11,237 nt of DNA from Bryobacterales bacterium (GTDB lineage: Bacteria > Acidobacteriota > Terriglobia > Bryobacterales > Bryobacteraceae): the NCBI GenBank assembly GCA_003487005.1, contig DNFG01000051.1, forward strand, positions 1 through 11,237, written 5' to 3'. Every line of letters begins with the position of its first letter. Position 1 is the first letter of the stretch. The position numbers were made by a program, and so were the translations under genes. Under the pieces are notes generated by a model. It did no database searches, had not been told where the DNA came from, and saw nothing but the letters and a program-made list of their open reading frames with translations. This document shows, in pieces, positions 1-6,291 of the stretch.

Positions 1-32
1 ACGCGGCATTGGACCGCGTTTGGACTCCGCCC

Positions 33-1955
33 ATGCTCAGCCGCCGCGCTTTTCCCGTGACCGCCGCCGCGCTGGCAGGCTGCGCCCGGCCCCGTGAAGC
101 GGCGGCGGAAGCAGGATGGCCCGCCGGGTGGGATGCCATCCTGGTGCGCAAAGCGGTGGCGGTGGAGGACCAGCGCTTCAACCCGGAAGAGCGGATGGTG
201 ACCCGGTTGATCGGCGCCGGGTACCGGTATCACACCCAATTGAGGAACGGGCGGGTGCACGCCACGCGCGAATCGCTCGAGTACGCGCTGGGTCTGCTGG
301 AAACGGGCGAAGAGGAGCGGCGGGAGCGGGCGCTGGCGGTAATCGACCGGGTGATTGCGCTCCAGAATATCGATCCGGGCAGCAAATGGTATGGCCTCTG
401 GGGCTGGTATCTCGAGGAACCACCGGAGAAGATGGCGCCCGCGGACTGGAACTGGGCCGATTTCAATGGGGCGACGCTGCTGTTGATCGACCTCCGGCAT
501 GGAGAGCGGTTGGGTGAATCGCTGCGGACCCGGGTTCGCGAGGCGATCCGGCATGCGGCCGCGTCGATCGTTCGCCGCAACGTCAGCATGAACTACACCA
601 ACATCGCGGCCAAGGGGACCTTCGTCACGCTGGCCGCGGCGGAGGTGCTGGGCGACGGGCCGCTGCTCGATTACGCCACGGAGCGGATCCAGCGCCTGGC
701 GCGCGCGATTGATGAAACCGGCAGCTTTGCCGAGTACAATTCGCCGACGTATGCGCGGGTGACGATCGCCAATCTGACGCGGATCCGGATGCACGTGCGG
801 CATGAAGGAGCGCGGCGCATGGCGGCACGGATCGAGGAGCGGGTGTGGGCGCACCTGGCCGCGCGCTGGGATGCGGCGCGCTGGCAGTTCGCCGGGCCAA
901 TGAGCCGGTGTTATTCGACGGATCTGGGCAATCCGGCGTGGCTGGCGAAGGCGCTGGGCAACCGGATTCTCCTCGTCGATGCCAGAAAGGATCCCGAACG
1001 GCTGTTGCCGCCCGATCTGGAGGCGGGGATTCACGATTTCCGGTGCCCGGAGGCGATGGTCTCCCGGTTCATCGAGGTGGCGGCGCCCCGGGAGCATCGC
1101 GAGTGGTTTCCTGGAGGCAAGCCGGGCGAGACGCGGGTGCAGGGGACAACCTGGCTGGCGCGCGAGTTTTCGATTGGCACCGTGAACCGGGGGGATTTCT
1201 GGAACCAGCGGCGGCCGCTGCTGGGCTACTGGGGCGGCACGGGCAGGCCGGCGCGCTACATTGGGTTGCGGGTGATCAAGGACGGCTATGACTTCTCGTC
1301 CGCGCTGTTGTTCAGTGTGCAGAGTCAGAACTTCATTGTGGGTCTGATCAACTTTCGCAGTCCGGGCGGGGACCGCCACATCTCGCTCGACCCGGTGAAG
1401 AACGGGCGGTTCCGGAGCGGGCGGCTGTTCGTCGAATTCGATTTCGAGGGCTTCGATTCGGGGTGGAAGTATGACTTCGCGGACGAAGTCTTCAAACTGG
1501 ACTCTCCCCAACTGAATGCATGGCTGAATGTCCGGGACGGGCGATTTGGCGGTTCCGGGATTCGGCGGAAAGTGACGAGCGCCTCGAACAGCCTGGTGTT
1601 GACGGTGGACCTGCTGCCCGAAGGCGGTCCTCGCGAGGTGCAGTGGAGCCGGGTGCCGGAGGCGTGGGTGGCGTTCACGCTCGCTCTCGGCCCGCCCGGC
1701 AACGCGGAGACGTTCGCGCGCGACTGCGCGGCGATGCCGTTCCGCCTGGAGAGGGCGGGACCGGCGGTCCAATTGGAATGGCAGACCCGGGCAGGCCACC
1801 TCCAGTTGCAGGGGGGAATCACCCCTGCTCCCATTGACATTCAGGTTGCCCGGTTCAAGGAGGCGATTGATGGCCGGCCCGTGGCGGCTGTCCGCCTTTC
1901 GGACGAGTTGCTGGCTGGCCCAGTCGCGAAGAATGAAGGAGATACCGAACCATGA
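33..1955 (+). CDS. Putative Tat/lipoprotein-type exported protein, alpha/alpha-toroid plus beta-sandwich (heparinase/lyase-like)
   Basis: This gene encodes 640 residues from the ATG at 33. The N-terminus has a twin-arginine-like SRRAF stretch (residues 3-7), a short hydrophobic run and a lipobox-like LAGC (14-17), which suggests an exported lipoprotein anchored at Cys17. An upstream in-frame TTG at 9 would spoil this signal, so the ATG was preferred, although no clear ribosome binding site is visible. Residues from about 40 to 330 are mostly helical, with conserved-looking NYTN (187-190), EYNSPTY (234-240) and GPMSRCYSTD (288-297) motifs. The second half is rich in alternating beta-type segments. 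This order resembles polysaccharide lyases and heparinase II/III-like proteins with an alpha/alpha toroid followed by a beta-sandwich, but the substrate and catalytic residues cannot be assigned. The gene overlaps the next one by 4 nt, implying joint expression with a sugar isomerase-like protein. The coding call is firm; the function is an inference. Confidence 0.85.
   Translation: MLSRRAFPVTAAALAGCARPREAAAEAGWPAGWDAILVRKAVAVEDQRFNPEERMVTRLIGAGYRYHTQLRNGRVHATRESLEYALGLLETGEEERRERALAVIDRVIALQNIDPGSKWYGLWGWYLEEPPEKMAPADWNWADFNGATLLLIDLRHGERLGESLRTRVREAIRHAAASIVRRNVSMNYTNIAAKGTFVTLAAAEVLGDGPLLDYATERIQRLARAIDETGSFAEYNSPTYARVTIANLTRIRMHVRHEGARRMAARIEERVWAHLAARWDAARWQFAGPMSRCYSTDLGNPAWLAKALGNRILLVDARKDPERLLPPDLEAGIHDFRCPEAMVSRFIEVAAPREHREWFPGGKPGETRVQGTTWLAREFSIGTVNRGDFWNQRRPLLGYWGGTGRPARYIGLRVIKDGYDFSSALLFSVQSQNFIVGLINFRSPGGDRHISLDPVKNGRFRSGRLFVEFDFEGFDSGWKYDFADEVFKLDSPQLNAWLNVRDGRFGGSGIRRKVTSASNSLVLTVDLLPEGGPREVQWSRVPEAWVAFTLALGPPGNAETFARDCAAMPFRLERAGPAVQLEWQTRAGHLQLQGGITPAPIDIQVARFKEAIDGRPVAAVRLSDELLAGPVAKNEGDTEP
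1936..1941 (+). promoter_or_regulatory. Ribosome binding site of the TIM-barrel gene
   Basis: AAGGAG lies inside the end of the upstream gene, 10 nt before the ATG at 1952. It supports that start over the in-frame ATG at 1970. Confidence 0.65.
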
Positions 1956-2809
1956 CCGACCCGACCCGGATGACGCGTCGCTGCCTGCTGGGCGCTGCGT
2001 TCGCCGCGCCCGTGCTGCTGTCCGCTGCCCCGCCCAAGATCAGAATCGGGGTAACCGACTGGAACCTGCGCAAGGGCGCGGACCCGTCTTCGGTGGCGCT
2101 CGCCGCGTCGATTGGCTTTGATGGCGTCGAAATCAGTTTCGGCCGGAAGACGGACGATGGGCGGATGCCCGTCGATCGCCCGGAGGCCATAGCCGCCTAC
2201 AAATCGGCCTTCCGGGAACACAAAATCGCCATCGCGGGCACCTGTGTGGACCGTCTGCACGTCAACTGCCTGGCCAACGACCCGGAGAGCGCCCGGTGGG
2301 TGAGGGATTCCATCCGGTTGACCCGGGAACTGGGAGCGAAGGTATTGCTGCTGCCGTTCTTTGGAGACTGTGAGTTGAAGACCCGGGCCGATCTGTCCGG
2401 GGTGGCGGCAGCACTGAGGGGACTGGCGCGCGAAGCGGCGGGGCAGGGGGTCGTGCTGGGCCTGGAGAACACGATTTCAGCGGAGCACAACGCCCGGATT
2501 CTCGATGAGGTCGACAGCGAGGGCCTCAAAGTCTATTATGATCCGGGGAATTCGATGAATTGGGGCCATGACCCCTATAAAGAGCTTCGATGGCTGGGGG
2601 CGGCACGGATCTGTCAGGTCCATATCAAGGACAATCCCCACTACCTGGGCGAGGGTCTGCTGCGCTGGCCGGAATTACTGCAAATGATAGTAGAGATTGG
2701 ATTTGAGGGTTTCGCAAACCTGGAGACATCGTCTCCCTCAGGGGACGTGAGGGCGGATATGGGGCGAAACCTGCGGTACATCCGATCCGAAATGAACAAG
2801 TTTTCGTAA
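1952..2809 (+). CDS. Exported sugar phosphate isomerase/epimerase (xylose isomerase-like TIM barrel)
   Basis: The 285-residue product belongs to the AP-endonuclease-2/xylose isomerase-like TIM-barrel superfamily, whose members isomerise or epimerise sugars and related polyols with a divalent metal. The strand-end acidic and histidine residues expected for the metal site are visible: GVEIS (E60), GLENT (E172), YYDPGN (D198), QVHIKD (H224) and NLETS (E258). Residues 8-27 (TRRCLLG followed by an Ala/Leu-rich run ending SAAPPK) form a Tat-type signal, so the enzyme probably acts in the periplasm. The start is an ATGA overlap with the upstream gene. An alternative start at 1970 would still keep the twin arginines. 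Joint expression with the upstream lyase-like lipoprotein suggests work on a sugar released outside the cytoplasm. The exact substrate is unknown. Confidence 0.9.
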   Translation: MTDPTRMTRRCLLGAAFAAPVLLSAAPPKIRIGVTDWNLRKGADPSSVALAASIGFDGVEISFGRKTDDGRMPVDRPEAIAAYKSAFREHKIAIAGTCVDRLHVNCLANDPESARWVRDSIRLTRELGAKVLLLPFFGDCELKTRADLSGVAAALRGLAREAAGQGVVLGLENTISAEHNARILDEVDSEGLKVYYDPGNSMNWGHDPYKELRWLGAARICQVHIKDNPHYLGEGLLRWPELLQMIVEIGFEGFANLETSSPSGDVRADMGRNLRYIRSEMNKFS

Positions 2810-2974
2810 TCATTGAACACAATGAACAAATGAAACGCAGGTACCACCCCGTGCAGGTGGCAAACGTGAACTACAAGGATTCCGGTATCCGAAATACAGA
2901 CTTTGCGGGATGGTGGCGCCGGGATGATTAAGTCTTAGAAATGATGAAAATACAGGGCTTCTGATCGATTTTCA
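2810..2974. other. Intergenic region before the carD promoter; no gene and no convincing terminator
   Basis: No coding potential is seen. A weak AT-rich dyad, TCATTG-AACA-CAATGA, lies at 2810-2825 directly after the stop codon of the preceding gene. A 5-bp dyad CCACC/GGTGG lies at 2844-2860. Neither is followed by a T tract, so neither is called a terminator. Confidence 0.5.
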
Positions 2975-3003
2975 TTGACAACGGGTTGTAAAGGGTTTAC
3001 AGT
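2975..3003 (+). promoter_or_regulatory. Predicted sigma70-type promoter of carD
   Basis: A perfect -35 hexamer TTGACA (2975-2980) is followed by a 17-nt spacer and TACAGT (2998-3003), which matches the -10 consensus at four of six positions including the first, second and last. Transcription would start near 3010, giving a leader of roughly 55 nt. A perfect inverted repeat overlaps the spacer and -10 (listed separately). Confidence 0.7.
2987..3001. promoter_or_regulatory. Candidate operator: dyad overlapping the carD -10 region
   Basis: TGTAAA-GGG-TTTACA is a perfect 6+3+6 inverted repeat that covers the end of the promoter spacer and most of the -10 hexamer. A protein bound here would block RNA polymerase. 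No cognate regulator can be named from the sequence. Confidence 0.45.
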
Positions 3004-3027
3004 TGGGTTCAACGGTGGTGTACCCAA
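3003..3027 (+). promoter_or_regulatory. Possible 5'-leader hairpin of carD
   Basis: TTGGGT (3003-3008) can pair with ACCCAA (3022-3027) across a 13-nt loop, close to the predicted transcription start. The stem is short. It would form fully only if transcription starts at or before about 3003, so it may be partial in the real transcript. Confidence 0.3.
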
Positions 3028-3053
3028 GACAACAACTCCAAGTGAGTGGTAGC

Positions 3054-3058
3054 GAGGT
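3054..3058 (+). promoter_or_regulatory. Ribosome binding site of carD
   Basis: GAGGT is placed 6 nt before the ATG at 3065, which fits that start. Confidence 0.6.
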
Positions 3059-3064
3059 CCGCGC

Positions 3065-3574
3065 ATGACCTTTCAAGTCGGTGAGAAGGTTGTCTACCCG
3101 AACCATGGGGTAGGCACGATCGAGAACATCAGTGCTCGTTCCTTCGGCACGCAATCCGAGAAGTTCTACCTTTTAAAGCTCTCATACAACAGTCTGACGG
3201 TGATGGTGCCTTTTTCCCACGTGTCGCACGTGGGGTTGCGGAAGGTGACCCGAAACGGTGAGATTGCCAAGATGCTGAACTTCCTGGCCGGCGGCGAGTG
3301 CAAGAACTGTCCGGACTGGAAAGACCGGTTCAAGGAGAACTCCGCCAAGATGCAGAGCGGCAGCCTGCTGGAAGTGGCGGAGGTCCTCAAGGGATTGGTG
3401 ATTCTCCAGGCCCACAAGCCTCTTTCGTTCCGCGAGAAGAAGATGCTGGATCGAGCCCGGCTGATGCTGGTGAGCGAATTGGCGACCTCGCGCGGCTTGA
3501 AAGAGCCGGAAGCGGTTGAACTGCTCGACAAGGCGCTGGCCAAGTCGAATCTTCATTTTCCCGAACCATTGTGA
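3065..3574 (+). CDS. carD: CarD/CdnL-family RNA polymerase-binding transcription regulator
   Basis: The 169-residue product has the size and order of CarD/CdnL proteins. An N-terminal RNA polymerase-interacting Tudor-like domain (about 1-62) opens with FQVGEKVVYPNHGVGTIE. A helical DNA-contacting domain (about 65-165) contains DWKDRFKEN and SGSLLEVAEVLKGL. In this family the protein binds the RNA polymerase beta subunit and a conserved tryptophan wedges into the upstream edge of the -10 bubble, stabilising open complexes at rRNA and housekeeping promoters. W85 here sits at the matching place in the motif. Unusual is a CKNC pair (C79, C82) just before it. The gene stands alone: strong predicted promoter, good ribosome binding site and an intrinsic terminator 34 nt after the stop. 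The family call is very secure; which promoters it controls is not visible. Confidence 0.95.
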   Translation: MTFQVGEKVVYPNHGVGTIENISARSFGTQSEKFYLLKLSYNSLTVMVPFSHVSHVGLRKVTRNGEIAKMLNFLAGGECKNCPDWKDRFKENSAKMQSGSLLEVAEVLKGLVILQAHKPLSFREKKMLDRARLMLVSELATSRGLKEPEAVELLDKALAKSNLHFPEPL

Positions 3575-3607
3575 CCTGAGAACCAGGCAGAATCGTTCCT
3601 CCTCCAG

Positions 3608-3638
3608 CGCCCGCCGTTTCGGCGGGCGTTTTCTTTTT
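3608..3638 (+). terminator. Rho-independent terminator of carD
   Basis: A perfect 9-bp GC-rich stem, CGCCCGCCG (3608-3616) with CGGCGGGCG (3620-3628), closes a TTT loop and is followed by TTTTCTTTTT (3629-3638). It isolates carD from the downstream unit. Confidence 0.95.
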
Positions 3639-3657
3639 GTAGTCAATGGTTTAGAGA

Positions 3658-3673
3658 GGATCTGCGGATCTGC
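3658..3673. repeat. Tandem direct repeat, two 8-nt copies
   Basis: GGATCTGC occurs twice without a gap (3658-3665 and 3666-3673), directly before a G-run cluster. Confidence 0.6.
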
Positions 3674-3696
3674 GGGCGGGCGGCGGGCCTAAGGGG
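3674..3696 (+). other. Potential G-quadruplex motif
   Basis: Four G runs (3674-3676, 3678-3680, 3685-3687, 3693-3696) separated by loops of 1, 4 and 5 nt fit the usual G3+N1-7 pattern. In GC-rich DNA this can arise by chance. It lies between the carD terminator and the 823-residue membrane protein gene. Confidence 0.35.
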
Positions 3697-3697
3697 A

Positions 3698-3715
3698 TCG
3701 ACTGAGCAAAGTCGA
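3698..3715. repeat. Perfect short inverted repeat
   Basis: TCGACT-gagcaa-AGTCGA is a perfect 6+6 dyad with a 6-nt spacer. It resembles small intergenic palindromes dispersed in some bacterial genomes, but no second copy was noticed in this window. There is no T tract, so it is not a terminator. Confidence 0.4.
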
Positions 3716-3814
3716 AAGACGCCTGAGAACACCGAGCGCGGGTAAGTCTTCTTGTGAATAGGAATTCCCGTCCGATCTTCCTAGGATGAAACTTGGAAGG
3801 TCAGAACCAGCGCC

Positions 3815-6286
3815 ATGCGATGCCTGCATTGCGGTAAAAAAGTGCCGTTTTTGCGCAGATTCTCCAACGAGGAGTTCTGCAGCGATGCGCACCGTTCTGC
3901 CTTTCAGCAACAACAGCAACAGATAGCCCTGAGCCGGCTGCAGGAAGCGGGGAGGAGGCTGGAGCCGCCGCCCCAGCCTGCGGTGCGCAAGAAGTCCCCG
4001 GTACGGGTCCCGGATCCGCCCGAGGCAGGGCCGTTGGCCGAGAAGATCGGGGTGGTCGGGCGGCGCAGGCTGCACGTGCTGGCGTTGGATCCGTATTGGG
4101 CGATGGGGACTCCGGTGGCGCCGGTGAGTCCGGTGGTCCTGCCGCGCAACCGGAGTCATGGCCTGGAGCATCCGATGAGCTGGGCGCCGGCGGAGATGCC
4201 GGTTCTGGCGACAGCGGAGGTGGTCCGGACGGTTGCCGCGATGGCACCGGCGGCGGATCCCACATTGCCGGTGCTTTGCGGGGTGCATCGTGGCCAGGAG
4301 ATGGCCGAACCAGCGGATCCGCCATTCGCGGAGCTTCTCCCGCTGACCGCAGTCCGGATTCTGGCGGGAACTGGCAGGACTGCCCTGATGGGGGTGGAGC
4401 GGCTGGAAGCGGCGCCGATGGAAGTGTGGAGTTCCGGTCTGGATCTGACACCCGAGCCGGTTCGGATGGTGCCGCCCCTCCGGCAGGTGGAGTGGGAGGT
4501 GGCCCGGGCCGAAGAGGCGCCACCACTGGTGAAACGGCTGTACCGGGTGATTTCGCCGGAGCCTTCCGGGGCTTCAATTCGTCCAGCCGGACTGCACAGT
4601 GACCCGGGTTGGGCTCATTCGGATCGAGAGCCGGAGCGGCCCCCGGCGCGCCTGGATTTTGCGTCACCCGGCTTTGGCTATGCCGCTACAACTCCGATGA
4701 CCGCAGTGATGGCGCTGGGGGGCCTTCCTCTGCCATTCTTTGGCCCGCCCGTCCGTTGGACGGAGTCGATGCTGACGCCGGGATTGCCAGACCAGACGAT
4801 GGAATACCGGCTGCCTGAAGCGGCAGTCTGTGACGTCGCCAGCCCCCTGCCGGTGACTGGACTGTTCGAATTGCGGACCGGGGCCGGGGGCGCGATGCCT
4901 GGAAAGCCAGGGCGTGAGCCGGAATTCCCCCTGCCGGACTGGAATCCGGTTGAACCTGTGCTTGCGAATGCTGGCCCCTCGGGAATTCCGGTTGCGGCCG
5001 TCGGGTTGGCCGCGGCGATTGCTGCACCGGCGGCTGTGGCGGTGGCTGCGCCTGTGCCAGATCCTCTGGCGCCCCGGCACGTGGCGAGCGTCGAGCAGGT
5101 GACTGGCCCAATCGAATCAACCGCTGCCGTACTGGAGTCAGAAGAGTTCGCAGTGGCGGGCGGGTTAATGTCAGCGCCGGTTCTGGCCGCGGTGGAAGGG
5201 TCTGGCGAAGACGTGGAGCGTGAGGCCGGCATCCCGCCGGCACTGACCCGGGCGCTTCCGATTCACTGTCCGCGCGCGATGGGTGGAAACCGGGTGGCCG
5301 CCCGCAGAAGCGAGAAAGCCGCGCGATCGTACTGGCACGAACCGATGGAGGCGATGCCTGAGCTGCGCGGGAGCGGACTGCGATTGGATCACGCTGACGG
5401 GTCCGGGCCGCGGCCGGTCGAGGTGGTCCGCCGGAAGCGGCTCAATTTTGAGTGGTTGCGGATGCCCCGGCTGCCGAGGTGGGGCGGAGCGTGGCGGCAC
5501 GCTCCGGCGGATTTGAAATGGGTCAGCCTGGCCATCCCGGCCGTTTTGGTCCTTGTGGTCTACAGCTTGATCCCGGATCAGCCGATCAATCCAGCAGCAG
5601 GGCAGGCCGGGGCCGCCGAGCAGGCCGAGGCGCCCACAGTGTTGGGGGACCGGTTCTCGACCCTGCAGAAAGTGATCATGGAGCGCGCCGCAATCAGATT
5701 GGTGGACGACTTCCGCAGCGGGCTCGGCGCCTGGAGTGGCGGGCCCGGCTGGGCGAAGACGTGGCAATACAACGCTGCGAACTTTGTGTCGCCGGGGCGG
5801 CTGGCCCTGTACGGCCCCACATCCGGGATGCGGGACTATGAAGTTGCTTTCCTTGCTCAGATTGACCGCCGGAGCCTGAACTGGGTGGTTCGGGCGGCGG
5901 ACGAAAAGAACTATCACGTGATCCGGATTCTGATCACGCAACCGGGCCCGCTGCCGAAGGCAGTGGTTCAGCGCTACCCGGTGATCGGAGGCCGCCCGGG
6001 GGCGGTCACCACTCTGCCTCTGCCGATCCCGGTCCGGACCGACACGCTGTACAAGGTCAGGATGGAGGTCAAAGGCGACAGGTTCATCACGTATGTGCAG
6101 GACCAGGTGGTGGATTCGTTCACGGACAGCCGGCTGGCAGCCGGTGGAGTTGGATTTTTCAGCCCGCCGGGCGACCGCGCGCTGCTGCGGTGGGTCTCGG
6201 TGACGCACCAGTACGACTATCTCGGGCGGATCTGCGCCCTGTTGGCCCCTCATTCCGTCCAGGCGGAGGGGAGGAGAGTGGAGTGA
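3815..6286 (+). CDS. Uncharacterised membrane protein: N-terminal zinc module, Pro/Ala-rich linker, one TM helix, C-terminal LamG/DUF1080-like domain
   Basis: This gene encodes 823 residues. Residues 1-30 form a compact putative zinc-binding module (C3, C6, C22, H26; MRCLHCGKK ... FCSDAHRSAF) followed by a run of six glutamines (31-36). Residues about 50-545 are low-complexity, rich in Pro, Ala, Gly and Val, with only two lysines (K240, K364) between 80 and 500, and look disordered. An Ala-rich hydrophobic patch lies at 393-416. A basic stretch (539-568) leads into one clear transmembrane helix at about 569-587, so the N-terminus should be cytoplasmic and the C-terminus outside. Residues about 628-800 (VDDFRSGLGAW, NWVVRAADEKNYHVIRI, GDRFITYVQDQVVDSF, GGVGFFS) resemble LamG/DUF1080-type jelly rolls that bind carbohydrate or protein. 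I see no catalytic signature. GGAAGG at 3795-3800 is a somewhat distant ribosome binding site (14 nt). The stop overlaps the start zone of a TPR gene, implying co-translation. Function is unknown. Confidence 0.85.
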   Translation: MRCLHCGKKVPFLRRFSNEEFCSDAHRSAFQQQQQQIALSRLQEAGRRLEPPPQPAVRKKSPVRVPDPPEAGPLAEKIGVVGRRRLHVLALDPYWAMGTPVAPVSPVVLPRNRSHGLEHPMSWAPAEMPVLATAEVVRTVAAMAPAADPTLPVLCGVHRGQEMAEPADPPFAELLPLTAVRILAGTGRTALMGVERLEAAPMEVWSSGLDLTPEPVRMVPPLRQVEWEVARAEEAPPLVKRLYRVISPEPSGASIRPAGLHSDPGWAHSDREPERPPARLDFASPGFGYAATTPMTAVMALGGLPLPFFGPPVRWTESMLTPGLPDQTMEYRLPEAAVCDVASPLPVTGLFELRTGAGGAMPGKPGREPEFPLPDWNPVEPVLANAGPSGIPVAAVGLAAAIAAPAAVAVAAPVPDPLAPRHVASVEQVTGPIESTAAVLESEEFAVAGGLMSAPVLAAVEGSGEDVEREAGIPPALTRALPIHCPRAMGGNRVAARRSEKAARSYWHEPMEAMPELRGSGLRLDHADGSGPRPVEVVRRKRLNFEWLRMPRLPRWGGAWRHAPADLKWVSLAIPAVLVLVVYSLIPDQPINPAAGQAGAAEQAEAPTVLGDRFSTLQKVIMERAAIRLVDDFRSGLGAWSGGPGWAKTWQYNAANFVSPGRLALYGPTSGMRDYEVAFLAQIDRRSLNWVVRAADEKNYHVIRILITQPGPLPKAVVQRYPVIGGRPGAVTTLPLPIPVRTDTLYKVRMEVKGDRFITYVQDQVVDSFTDSRLAAGGVGFFSPPGDRALLRWVSVTHQYDYLGRICALLAPHSVQAEGRRVE
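6273..6283 (+). promoter_or_regulatory. Ribosome binding site cluster at the membrane protein/TPR gene junction
   Basis: GGAG at 6273-6276 is spaced 6 nt from a GTG at 6283 that overlaps the upstream stop (GTGA). GGAG at 6280-6283 is spaced 8 nt from the ATG at 6292. Either start gives nearly the same protein (3 residues difference) and a coupled junction. Confidence 0.5.
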
Positions 6287-6291
6287 GCAAT

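Noticed and set aside
9..32. Upstream TTG start for the first gene
   Set aside because: It would put eight residues in front of a well-placed signal sequence; the ATG at 33 gives a standard Tat/lipobox arrangement.
3752..3787. Promoter TTGTGA / TAGGAT before the membrane protein gene
   Set aside because: The spacer would be 24 nt, too long for a sigma70 promoter; TAGGAT alone is not enough to call one.
3801..4667. Minus-strand Pro-rich open frame of 288 codons
   Set aside because: It is a shadow of the low-complexity coding region; the zinc module motif and the repeated module at 11144 fix the + strand frame.
5690..6220. Glycoside hydrolase assignment for the C-terminal domain of the membrane protein
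   Set aside because: Only the general LamG/DUF1080-like strand pattern is visible; no catalytic residues could be identified.
5171..6253. Minus-strand open frame of 360 codons opposite the membrane protein gene
   Set aside because: Its composition is Arg/Pro/Gln-rich without any motif, whereas the + strand has a TM helix, a beta-sandwich domain and a coupled downstream gene.
6190..6291. N-terminal extension of the TPR protein to an upstream start at 6190
   Set aside because: It lies inside the coding region of the preceding gene, is not TPR-like, and better starts with ribosome binding sites exist at 6283 and 6292.
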